A stretch of DNA of 6,917 nucleotides. Origin: Desulfobulbaceae bacterium. GTDB taxonomy: Bacteria; Desulfobacterota; Desulfobulbia; Desulfobulbales; Desulfocapsaceae. The notes under the pieces were generated by a model. It made no database searches, was not told the DNA's origin, and saw only the letters and a program-made list of their open reading frames with translations. Location of the stretch: positions 1-6,917 of the forward strand of contig JAMOMO010000396.1 of the NCBI GenBank assembly GCA_027067035.1. Direction: 5' to 3'. Below, piece by piece: positions 1-5,697 of the stretch; within the stretch, counting starts at the first letter, position 1; each line of letters opens with the position of its first letter. The position numbers and the translations under genes were made by a program.

Positions 1-465
1 AATGGCAAATTGCGGCAGAATCGCCACAAAGAGGACAATGATTCCCATACCACCCAGCCACTGTGTGAGGCTGCGCCAGAAAAAGAAATCTTTCGGGTAG
101 ATCGAAAAATCGCTGAGGATGGTGGCCCCGGTGGTGGTGATTCCTGAAACAGATTCAAAATAGGCGTCAACGGGGGAGAGACCATAGAAGAGATAGGGGA
201 TGGCACCCATGGCAGCGGTGACAATCCAGGTGAGCACCACGATAAGGATACCTTCGTTACGTTTGAGATCGTCAAAATTTCGGGAAAACCCTCCGTACTT
301 CCGGAAGCTGAGACCAAGGGCCACGGATATGGTGGCGGCGATGATAAAGGGCGGGATGGAGCTGTATTCCTGTTCAATCAGGGCGACGATGATGGGGGAC
401 AGCATTATGGTGCCGAAGGCGACCAGGATGAGACCCAGGCTGTTCAGAATATTACTCAGCTTCAT
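1..465 (-). CDS. trkH: TrkH-family potassium uptake membrane subunit (N-terminal 155 residues; 3' end outside window)
   Basis: This is the pore-forming subunit of a Trk K+ uptake system in the inner membrane; its partner is the cytoplasmic TrkA encoded just upstream. The 155 codons read without a stop to the left edge, so the gene is cut by the window rather than broken. Hydrophobic segments are visible at about residues 8-30, 37-53 and 72-94. The first selectivity-filter loop follows at about 104-117 (SVSGITTTGATIL, with the TTTG filter core), and then the family signature WRSLTQWLGGMGIIVL at 130-145. The full family length is about 450-490 residues with four such pore repeats, so about two thirds is missing. 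The ATG at 465-463 overlaps the trkA stop as ATGA, which supports this start and translational coupling. A Na+-coupled Ktr-type role for the channel cannot be excluded, but the TrkA partner has two RCK units, as in Trk systems. Confidence 0.95.
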   Translation of the reverse strand, partial: MKLSNILNSLGLILVAFGTIMLSPIIVALIEQEYSSIPPFIIAATISVALGLSFRKYGGFSRNFDDLKRNEGILIVVLTWIVTAAMGAIPYLFYGLSPVDAYFESVSGITTTGATILSDFSIYPKDFFFWRSLTQWLGGMGIIVLFVAILPQFAI

Positions 466-1802
466 GGGGCAAAGAGTGTTTTGACAGCCTCGGCGTCTTC
501 TGCCATGGTAAATATTTTCAGCTGATCGCCCGGCTGCAGCATTGTCATGCCATTGGGGATAAGGATATTACGCCCTCGTTTTACCACCCCGATGATGGCC
601 TGTACCTCAAACTGCAGGTCCATAACCCGTGTTTTGACAAAAGTGTCCGGCAGAGTAAGCCGCAGCACTTCACCCTGGCCGCCTTCCACCAGAGCAAGGA
701 TATTCACATCCCGTGCCTGTACCCGGTTGAGCAGCTCGGTAAGGGCGGATTCCCGGGGGGAAACCACAACATCGATTCCCACCTTCTCAAAGAGCCGGGC
801 GGTACTGCCGTTGTTGACTCTGGTGATGATGCGTTTTGCAGAACCGGATTGCTTGATCAGCAGGGAGCAGAGGAGGTTTTTTTCGTCGTTGTTGGTTATG
901 CAGACAATAACATCAGCATCTCCCACGGATTCCTCTTCAAGGAGGACAAGGTCGGTGCCGTCACCATGGAGGATAAGACTGTTTTGCAGGTTATCTGCAA
1001 GAAAGCCGCAGCGTTCCTTGTCACTTTCGATGAGTTTTACCCGGATACCCGACTGCTCAAGTTGTCTGGCAAGCATGAATCCGACACTGCCACCACCAAT
1101 GAGGACAGCAGTTCTGATATCATTTCCGGACTGGAAGATGGATGCGGCGAGATTGTCGAGCGCAGGTCCGGTCCCCATGAAGATAACCTTGTCGTCAACC
1201 TCGATAAGTGTTGATCCGTCCGGTATGAACAGGTTGTGATCACGGGTAATTCCGACAATAAGGACGTCCGGGGGAAATGAACAGTCCATGACTCTGGTGT
1301 CGCGCAGGGTGGAGTCTTCTTTGATGCGATACTCAAATAATTTGACTCGTCCTTCAGCAAAGTATTCAACGTCAATGGCATCTGGAACTGAGATGATGCG
1401 AAAGATGTCCTGGGTGAGGAGCTGTTCAGGCCAGATGACAGTGTCAATATCATACCTGGTGTGATAGCGATTCTGGTTGGGAGATACGAGGTTGCGATAG
1501 AGTTCCATGGTGCGGATAAAACAGATTGTTTCAATATCCACGATTTTTTTAACGGTCCAGCAGGCGACAATATTTGCCTCGTCAAGACCCGAACAGGCAA
1601 TAAAGAGGGAGCAGTTTTCAAGATTGGTCTGTTCCAGGGCGTCCACGTCTGCGCCACTTCCGGAAACGAAACTGATGTCCAGGGTATTGAATCTGTCTGG
1701 AAGCTTTTCGAGGTCGTCAATTATGGTGATACTGTGCTTCTGGTAGAGGCGAACCGCAACCATATATCCAAGTTCGGTGGCGCCGTAAATCAGGAGATCC
1801 AT
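462..1802 (-). CDS. trkA: Trk system potassium transport regulatory protein TrkA (two RCK units)
   Basis: This is the cytoplasmic NAD(H)/ATP-binding ring subunit that gates TrkH. At 446 residues it has the normal length for a full TrkA with tandem RCK units: RCK_N about 1-128, RCK_C about 142-224, RCK_N about 231-348, RCK_C about 363-446. The second Rossmann fold has an intact glycine motif (IGGGSVGFMLARQL, 235-248) and a ribose-binding acid (E259). The first has GATELG (7-12), in which the middle glycine of the usual GAGxxG is a threonine; D29/D30 end the second strand. Other TrkA-like stretches are SGSGADVDALEQ (47-58) with DEANIVAC (74-81), and HGDGTDLVLLEEE (279-291). The ATG at 1802 has AAGGAAGA seven bases upstream. 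The stop overlaps the trkH start by four bases. A terminator separates it from the gene upstream, so trkAH probably starts its own transcript in 1803-1894, although no clear promoter hexamers could be picked there. Confidence 0.96.
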   Translation of the reverse strand: MDLLIYGATELGYMVAVRLYQKHSITIIDDLEKLPDRFNTLDISFVSGSGADVDALEQTNLENCSLFIACSGLDEANIVACWTVKKIVDIETICFIRTMELYRNLVSPNQNRYHTRYDIDTVIWPEQLLTQDIFRIISVPDAIDVEYFAEGRVKLFEYRIKEDSTLRDTRVMDCSFPPDVLIVGITRDHNLFIPDGSTLIEVDDKVIFMGTGPALDNLAASIFQSGNDIRTAVLIGGGSVGFMLARQLEQSGIRVKLIESDKERCGFLADNLQNSLILHGDGTDLVLLEEESVGDADVIVCITNNDEKNLLCSLLIKQSGSAKRIITRVNNGSTARLFEKVGIDVVVSPRESALTELLNRVQARDVNILALVEGGQGEVLRLTLPDTFVKTRVMDLQFEVQAIIGVVKRGRNILIPNGMTMLQPGDQLKIFTMAEDAEAVKTLFAP

Positions 1803-1884
1803 GGGACAATCTTCCTTTAAACAGGGGGATTCTGTATCTTTGGCAGTGGAATGGTACCACCGTAAAAGACAGAATGGTTAAGAG

Positions 1885-1960
1885 TTCTTCGCAAAACACG
1901 AAAAAGCAACTCCCGGATTCGGGAAGTTGCTTTTTGGTGTTCTCTATGCTCTGCGAAGAA
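1885..1960. terminator. Bidirectional Rho-independent terminator inside a longer nested inverted repeat
   Basis: The core is 1895-1941. The A-rich left arm AAAAAGCAACTCCCG (1901-1915) and the right arm CGGGAAGTTGCTTTTT (1920-1935) enclose the loop GATT with one bulged base. After a G/G mismatch the stem continues with AACAC (1895-1899) against GTGTT (1937-1941). The arms carry T runs on either strand, so the element can end transcription in both directions. A further perfect nine-base pair of arms, TTCTTCGCA (1885-1893) and TGCGAAGAA (1952-1960), flanks the core. On the minus strand it lies 25 bases beyond the stop of the small membrane protein gene and ahead of trkA, so it most likely ends the usp-containing transcript. 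Confidence 0.85.
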
Positions 1961-1985
1961 TAAATAACAGAGATGAGAGGGGAAA

Positions 1986-2264
1986 TCAAGCGTGGAGACG
2001 AGGTCGACCGGCCTGCTGGCGGCGACGCTGTTCGAGGCGGTCTGTATCGCTGATGCCGGGATGGCTGGTGGTGCTTACATCACCTTTACCCAACTCTTCT
2101 CCAAGAAGGTCTGAGGGCTGGAAAAAGCAGTACCAGTCTTCCCGTTTAGCCTGTCTGTTTCCCCGGTCGTATATCCCGTTGCCGAAAAGTTTGGCAACGT
2201 TGGAGAGGATATGAATAGCTCCGATTAAAGCAACTGCAGCTGCAAAAATTGTTGCGGGTTCCAT
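1986..2264 (-). CDS. Small membrane-anchored protein of unknown function
   Basis: I do not recognise this 92-residue protein. One hydrophobic helix at about residues 4-28 (PATIFAAAVALIGAIHILS and onward) probably anchors it in the inner membrane. A hydrophilic tail of about 60 residues follows. It includes an aromatic patch REDWYCFFQPSDLLGEEL (41-58) and ends in a basic Arg/Gln-rich stretch (QRRRQQAGRPRLHA, 79-92). The sequence has no cleavable-signal features, lipobox or catalytic motif. The ATG at 2264 has a plausible GAGG about seven bases upstream. It starts 40 bases after the universal-stress-protein stop and is followed by the terminator at 1885-1960, so it is probably the last gene of that transcript and under the same sigma-54 promoter. 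A small phage-holin-like or membrane-tethering protein would look similar. Its position and ribosome site support a real gene. Confidence 0.65.
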   Translation of the reverse strand: MEPATIFAAAVALIGAIHILSNVAKLFGNGIYDRGNRQAKREDWYCFFQPSDLLGEELGKGDVSTTSHPGISDTDRLEQRRRQQAGRPRLHA

Positions 2265-2304
2265 GATGTACCTCGTTCAATGGGTCTGAGATGAAAAGGT
2301 TCTA

Positions 2305-2853
2305 TTACAGTCTTGAACAGTGCAGGTCGAAAACCGGTACGTGGGTGCGTTCCTGGCCTGCTTCCACTGCGTCGCTCTCTGGCTTGCTCAGGACGTAGCG
2401 GATACCCGGGTCGGATGCACTGACATTTGCAATCACCTCTTCCGGGGCACCGATCTCAACAATGTGCTTCACTTTGATACCCTGGGCCTGGGCCATGGTG
2501 CTGAATTTCTCAGCATTGCTTTTGGCCATTTCAAGGAAACGGGTTGTTTCGCGCGCCTTACGGTCGCCGGAAAACTGCAGAGGACGCTCGGTGACATCAA
2601 GGGCAATGATGTCACAGTCAAGGCGCTGGGCCATTTTCATGGCATAGTCGGTGACCTGCTGCATGTACTCTCCATCCTGAACCATGAGGACCTTGGTGGG
2701 AGCATTCTGCTGATCCAGCATCCGGGCAAGGGCACCGGCTGCATCGGACGGGTTGCCTGCTGCCATTGCACCCATATCAACGGACTCTGTTTTTACCTTT
2801 TCAACGTTTACGTCTTTATTTTTTTTCTTTCCGAACCAGTTTGCAAATCCCAT
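2305..2853 (-). CDS. Universal stress protein (UspA-like) with N-terminal extension and no recognisable ATP loop
   Basis: This is a predicted cytoplasmic stress protein of 182 residues. The Usp-like fold begins near residue 54 (KVLMVQDGEYMQQVTDYAMKM, first strand and helix). DCDIIALDVTE (79-89), then the long helix and GIKVKHIVEIGAPEEVIANV (125-144), and a final strand HVPVFDL (171-177) match the order of Usp elements. The region that in ATP-binding Usps carries Gly-x2-Gly-x9-Gly-Ser is here YVLSKPESDAVEAGQERTH (153-171), without that motif, so nucleotide binding is doubtful. About 50 extra N-terminal residues are present: a short amphipathic and Lys-rich start (MGFANWFGKKKNKD) and an Ala/Met-rich linker. 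The start is well set by AAGGAG (2865-2860) six bases before ATG. A sigma-54 promoter lies about 50 bases upstream, and the small membrane protein follows 40 bases downstream. The family call is fairly sure; the biochemical role is unknown. Confidence 0.8.
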   Translation of the reverse strand: MGFANWFGKKKNKDVNVEKVKTESVDMGAMAAGNPSDAAGALARMLDQQNAPTKVLMVQDGEYMQQVTDYAMKMAQRLDCDIIALDVTERPLQFSGDRKARETTRFLEMAKSNAEKFSTMAQAQGIKVKHIVEIGAPEEVIANVSASDPGIRYVLSKPESDAVEAGQERTHVPVFDLHCSRL

Positions 2854-2915
2854 GATGTTCTCCTTGCTTGTTTGACTGTATGTAAAAAACTCTTCGTGAT
2901 TTCTGTACCTTTTGT

Positions 2916-2931
2916 TGCATTGTCTGTGCCA
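2916..2931 (-). promoter_or_regulatory. Sigma-54 (RpoN) promoter of the universal-stress-protein operon
   Basis: On the minus strand the sequence is TGGCACAGACAATGCA. It matches the RpoN consensus TGGCACRNNNNTTGCW at all but one specified base (A for T at the start of the -12 element). The invariant GG and GC are separated by exactly ten bases. The expected transcription start is near 2905, giving a leader of about 52 bases before the ATG at 2853. Its orientation and distance fit the stress-protein gene, and repeated heptamers upstream could be sites for the required enhancer-binding activator. The pattern match is seen directly; use in vivo is inferred. Confidence 0.8.
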
Positions 2932-3141
2932 GAATGTTCTTTGTATTGAATTTTGATGTGATACCAGTGTGATGTGGTGTTTTCTGGCAGGAGATGATGT
3001 GGGCCGTGAGGGGTGGGGACAGGCGAATGTTGCAGGCTGAAACGATTATTCGTTACAGGAGACGGGAGAAATCTGTTCCAGGTTCCACTGTGTTTGTCTT
3101 AACGTGTTGAAATTGAATGGTAAATAGATTTTGCGGGGGGC

Positions 3142-3190
3142 TGTTGCAGAGGGGGTGTTGCACGCTGTAACTACGTAACAGAATGCAACA
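3142..3190. repeat. TGTTGCA repeat cluster and palindrome, candidate activator/repressor binding site
   Basis: The cluster holds a tandem pair, GGGGG-C-TGTTGCA (to 3148) and GGGGG-TGTTGCA (to 3162), followed by the inverted copy TGCAACA (3184-3190). The second and third copies form a dyad centred near 3173 whose inner part is itself nearly symmetric (CTGTAAC at 3165-3171 against GTAACAG at 3175-3181, one mismatch per pair of arms). Two further single copies lie at 3028-3034 and 2913-2919, the last overlapping the -12 element of the sigma-54 promoter. Relative to the predicted start near 2905, the dyad is around -268. This looks like an enhancer or operator array; the binding protein is unknown. 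Confidence 0.55.
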
Positions 3191-3250
3191 GCACGAGTTA
3201 ACTGCTTGAAACAAAAGCTGTTGTGTCGGACGGAGCGACCGGCTTCCGCC

Positions 3251-5278
3251 CTAATCCATCAAATGCGGCATCGCCTCATTCAGGTTGTCAACGTAGACAA
3301 TTTCCAGGTGTGCCGTCACGTCCTCACTGAGGGAAGCCACGTCTTCCCGGTTTTTGGCAGGGAGAACCGCCTTTGTACAGCCGGTTCGTACTGCGGCAAG
3401 GAGTTTTTCCCGGATCCCTCCCACTGCAAGGATCTGACCGGTGAGGGTCATCTCTCCGGTGACGGCCACGTTACGATGGACGGGGCGGTCTGTGAGAAGA
3501 GAGACCAGGGCAATGCCCATGGCAACTCCGGCTGACGGCCCGTCTTTTGAAACAGCACCTGCAGGCAGATGGATGTGAATGTCTGAGTGATCGTAAAAAT
3601 CAGGTGCTATGCCGAGATCTCCGGCACTGCTCCTGATATAGGAGAGAGCGGTCTGGGCCGATTCACGCAGGACTTCACCAAGGGAACCGGTGAGAATCAG
3701 ATTGGTATTGCCGCGCATCACAAGGGCTTCTATAAACATAATCTCGCCACCAAACTGAGTCCATACAAGGGCAGTTACCACTCCGGGTTTGTCTTTTCCC
3801 TCAGCGGCTTCCTGACGATATTTTCTTGGCCCGAGCATGGGTGTTATCTGTTCTTTGTCAATCACCGGGAGAGAGTCCTCTTTCTCATTCTGCAGTATCC
3901 GCAGGGCAAGTTTACGGCAGACAGTGCCTATAATTCTGTTCAGACCGCGTACTCCCGATTCCCTGGTATACTCGGTTATCAGTTTGCCAAGTGCCCCATC
4001 GGTGATTTCCGGTTTTATTTCAGCGAGTCCATGGGAGGAGAGCTGCTTTGGCAGGAGATATTTTCTGGCAATGAGCTGTTTTTCCTGAAAAGAATAGCTG
4101 GAAAACTCTATTACCTCAAGCCTGTCGAGCAGGGGGCCGGGGAGTTTGCTGATGTCGTTGGCTGTGGCGATGAACAGGACTCCGGAGAGGTCAAAGGGAA
4201 TATCCATGTAGTGATCCACAAAGGTCCTGTTCTGCTCCGGGTCAAGGACTTCAAGGAGGACGGATGCCGGGTCACCCCGGAAATCCTGTCCGATTTTATC
4301 AATCTCGTCGAGCATGAAACAGGGGTTGGTGACTCCTGCCCGTTTGATCTCGCTGATGATCCGTCCTGTCATGGCGCCGACATAGGTGCGTCTGTGCCCG
4401 CGGATCTCTGCCTCATCACGCAGTCCTGCCATGGAGAGGCGAATGAATTCACGGCCCAGTGATGTGGCAACGGATTGGCCGATGGATGTCTTTCCGGTAC
4501 CGGGGGGGCCTGAAAAACAGAGTACCGGACCCTCGCTGATCTGCAGTCGCTTCTGGGTATGGAGGATATCGTCAACGGTTTCCTTGAGTTTGTCGAGCTG
4601 AACCGGTTTGGATAAATAGTGGGTTGCTCCTTTGCGCATGGCATCAACGGCATTGGACACGGTGGCATAGCCTGTAACCATTATTACATTGGTTTCAGGA
4701 GAAATTTTTGCCACTTTATCTATGAGGGTGAGTCCATCCATTTTGTCCATTTTGAGATCGGTGATCATGATGTCAAAATGGTCATGTTTTTCAATCTGCT
4801 CCAGAGCTTCTATGCCGTTTCCGGCTATTGCCACGCTGTGTTTCAGGGCTGTAAAGTAGTGACTCAGATTTTCACAGGCGATCGCTTCATCGTCCACAAT
4901 GAGGATCCTGGAACGCTGCTGACTCTTCAGGGTTTTTGCGGCAAGAAACTCCAGGACCCTTTCCTTGACGGCTTCAAGGCCGAAATGGTGCGAGCTGAGA
5001 ATGGACTCGGCCCGTTTCAGGTCAAGGTTGTCCTTTGTCTCCTTGAACCAGGGAAGATCCAGGAGCAGTTCTATGTAGTTTACGGCAATGGAAAATTCAG
5101 CGGCAACCGGATCGGTTTTTTCAAGGCGTTCAAGCTCTGTCCGTATCTGGCTGGCGACATAGGGGGGGAGGTCGGTATTGTCAGTCCGGGTTTTTAAGTC
5201 CCTTAACTGGCGGGAGCTCAGTGATTCTGTGAAATCGGTGGTTTCAGGTGCGGTTTCATTTTTTGAGAAAAAGCCCAT
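3251..5278 (-). CDS. Lon-family ATP-dependent serine protease with an inserted response-regulator receiver domain
   Basis: This is a predicted cytoplasmic AAA+ protease of 675 residues, against about 780-820 for standard Lon. Residues 37-118 match the Lon helical segment before the ATPase (ELERLEKTDP, YIELLLDLPW, HHFGLEAVKERVLEFLA). Residues 123-242 are a complete receiver domain: acidic pair D129/D130, phosphoacceptor D174 (MITDLKMD), T202 (VTGYA) and K224-P225. The AAA+ module follows: Walker A GPPGTGKTS (257-265), pore-loop YVG (299-301), Walker B FMLDEID (321-327), sensor-1 N374, arginine R386, sensor-2 R444. The protease domain has the Ser/Lys dyad S582 (KDGPSAGVAMG) and K625 (GGIREKLLAA). 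The usual N-terminal substrate-binding domain of about 200 residues is absent, replaced by about 35 polar residues. An in-frame TAG nine bases upstream fixes ATG 5278 as the earliest start, though its ribosome site is weak. Both halves appear catalytically intact. It is likely a specialised paralogue beside a housekeeping Lon elsewhere, so no symbol is given. Confidence 0.95.
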   Translation of the reverse strand: MGFFSKNETAPETTDFTESLSSRQLRDLKTRTDNTDLPPYVASQIRTELERLEKTDPVAAEFSIAVNYIELLLDLPWFKETKDNLDLKRAESILSSHHFGLEAVKERVLEFLAAKTLKSQQRSRILIVDDEAIACENLSHYFTALKHSVAIAGNGIEALEQIEKHDHFDIMITDLKMDKMDGLTLIDKVAKISPETNVIMVTGYATVSNAVDAMRKGATHYLSKPVQLDKLKETVDDILHTQKRLQISEGPVLCFSGPPGTGKTSIGQSVATSLGREFIRLSMAGLRDEAEIRGHRRTYVGAMTGRIISEIKRAGVTNPCFMLDEIDKIGQDFRGDPASVLLEVLDPEQNRTFVDHYMDIPFDLSGVLFIATANDISKLPGPLLDRLEVIEFSSYSFQEKQLIARKYLLPKQLSSHGLAEIKPEITDGALGKLITEYTRESGVRGLNRIIGTVCRKLALRILQNEKEDSLPVIDKEQITPMLGPRKYRQEAAEGKDKPGVVTALVWTQFGGEIMFIEALVMRGNTNLILTGSLGEVLRESAQTALSYIRSSAGDLGIAPDFYDHSDIHIHLPAGAVSKDGPSAGVAMGIALVSLLTDRPVHRNVAVTGEMTLTGQILAVGGIREKLLAAVRTGCTKAVLPAKNREDVASLSEDVTAHLEIVYVDNLNEAMPHLMD

Positions 5279-5305
5279 TGTGCACTATCCGTAAAGGAAA
5301 TCTGC

Positions 5306-5335
5306 TGCCAGAGGGCGCTGGGCGCCCCCCTGGCA
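5306..5335 (-). terminator. Strong G+C-rich hairpin between the HTH gene and the Lon-type gene
   Basis: In the minus-strand RNA, arms TGCCAG and CTGGCA (six pairs), a small internal loop (GG against T) and arms GGGCGC and GCGCCC (six pairs) enclose the loop CCA. It begins 14 bases after the HTH-gene stop and ends 27 bases before the protease ATG. Only a weak pyrimidine tract (ATTTCCTTT) follows, so termination may be partial. An attenuator or an RNA-processing and stability element is also possible. The hairpin is plain in the sequence; its role is inferred. Confidence 0.6.
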
Positions 5336-5349
5336 GGGCAGAGGGAATA

Positions 5350-5685
5350 TTAATGACAGTCGTAAGGCTGGATCAGTATTTCTGCAGGAATATGGAGATA
5401 CTTATGCAGGTTACGGATCATCCGCAGGGTAAGCGGTTTATGACGTTTCAGTACGGAACAGACATTACCTGAGCTTCCGATATAGATCTTCATATCTTTA
5501 TTTCGAAGTCCATTTTCTTTCATCACCTCTTTGAGGAAATCAATGGGGTCGGGCAGCTGTTTTCCGGAGTCTGGCTGGATGGAGTGAGACACGGTGTTAA
5601 TCACCTTATCGATGCTCTCCTCGCTCATTCCGAGGCCGTTCATTTCCGCCTCACCCATGATTTCAGCTGGTATGCTGTATTCCAT
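5350..5685 (-). CDS. HigA/COG5499-like XRE-family helix-turn-helix protein (solo antitoxin-type regulator)
   Basis: This is a predicted DNA-binding protein of 111 residues. The C-terminal half (DPIDFLKEVMKENGL at 46-60, DMKIYIGSSGNVCSVL at 64-79, KPLTLRMIRNLHKYLHIPAEIL at 83-104) follows the pattern of HigA-type antitoxins (typically DPIEAI..GLTQKDLAPLIGSRSRVSEVLNG, then RPLSLRMIRRLH..LGIPAE). The usual recognition-helix residues are altered (SSGNVCSVLKRH), so its DNA target may differ. The N-terminal 45 residues are acidic and not recognised. An upstream in-frame ATG at 5760 would give 136 residues, but ATG 5685 has a perfect AGGAGG six bases before it and is preferred. That Shine-Dalgarno overlaps the nhaD TAG stop, implying translational coupling to nhaD. 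No HigB-type toxin gene lies on either side. A Lon-family gene follows; Lon is known to degrade many type II antitoxins. Confidence 0.82.
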   Translation of the reverse strand: MEYSIPAEIMGEAEMNGLGMSEESIDKVINTVSHSIQPDSGKQLPDPIDFLKEVMKENGLRNKDMKIYIGSSGNVCSVLKRHKPLTLRMIRNLHKYLHIPAEILIQPYDCH

Positions 5686-5691
5686 AATGTG

Positions 5692-5697
5692 CCTCCT
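5692..5697 (-). promoter_or_regulatory. Shine-Dalgarno AGGAGG that sets the start of the HTH gene
   Basis: The perfect AGGAGG lies six bases before ATG 5685 and overlaps the nhaD stop codon (TAG, 5698-5696). It favours the 111-residue form over the longer in-frame start at 5760, which lies inside nhaD. It also suggests that ribosomes ending nhaD can re-initiate on the HTH gene. Confidence 0.8.

Larger units (their letters stand above)
2854..3250. promoter_or_regulatory. 397-base intergenic control region between the Lon-type gene and the stress-protein gene
   Basis: No gene was found here. A plus-strand frame crossing part of it is mostly antisense to the stress-protein gene. The region holds the leader and sigma-54 promoter of the stress-protein gene at its left end, and five heptamer repeats TGTTGCA/TGCAACA at 2913-2919, 3028-3034, 3142-3148, 3156-3162 and 3184-3190. 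It is long for this otherwise tightly packed minus-strand block. That fits a promoter needing distant activator sites. Just beyond the Lon stop there is only a weak bulged stem (3231-3248) without a U tract. Confidence 0.75.

Noticed and set aside
547..1239. 230-codon open frame on the plus strand
   Set aside because: It is antisense to trkA, whose protein has clear family motifs through this whole stretch. The Ser/Arg-rich translation resembles no family and looks like a shadow frame.
1803..1894. Promoter for trkA
   Set aside because: The gap after the terminator makes one likely, but no pair of hexamers with acceptable match and spacing was found, nor a GG-N10-GC sigma-54 pattern on the right strand. 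TGGTACCA (1852-1859) is an eight-base palindrome but is short enough to be chance.
2320..2949. 209-codon open frame on the plus strand
   Set aside because: It is antisense to the stress-protein gene and runs over its leader and sigma-54 promoter. Its Cys/His-rich composition is typical of a reverse-frame shadow.
3231..3248. Possible terminator just after the Lon-type stop (CGGAGC against GCTTCCG)
   Set aside because: The stem has only about six pairs with a bulged base and no U run directly after it, so it is too weak to call a terminator.
3587..4462. 291-codon open frame on the plus strand
   Set aside because: It lies wholly opposite the AAA+ and protease modules of the Lon-type gene, has no recognisable domain and has no convincing ribosome site.
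5350..5685. Complete HigBA toxin-antitoxin pair
   Set aside because: Only the antitoxin-like half is present. The neighbours are nhaD and the Lon-type gene, and no small RelE/HigB-like frame exists beside it.
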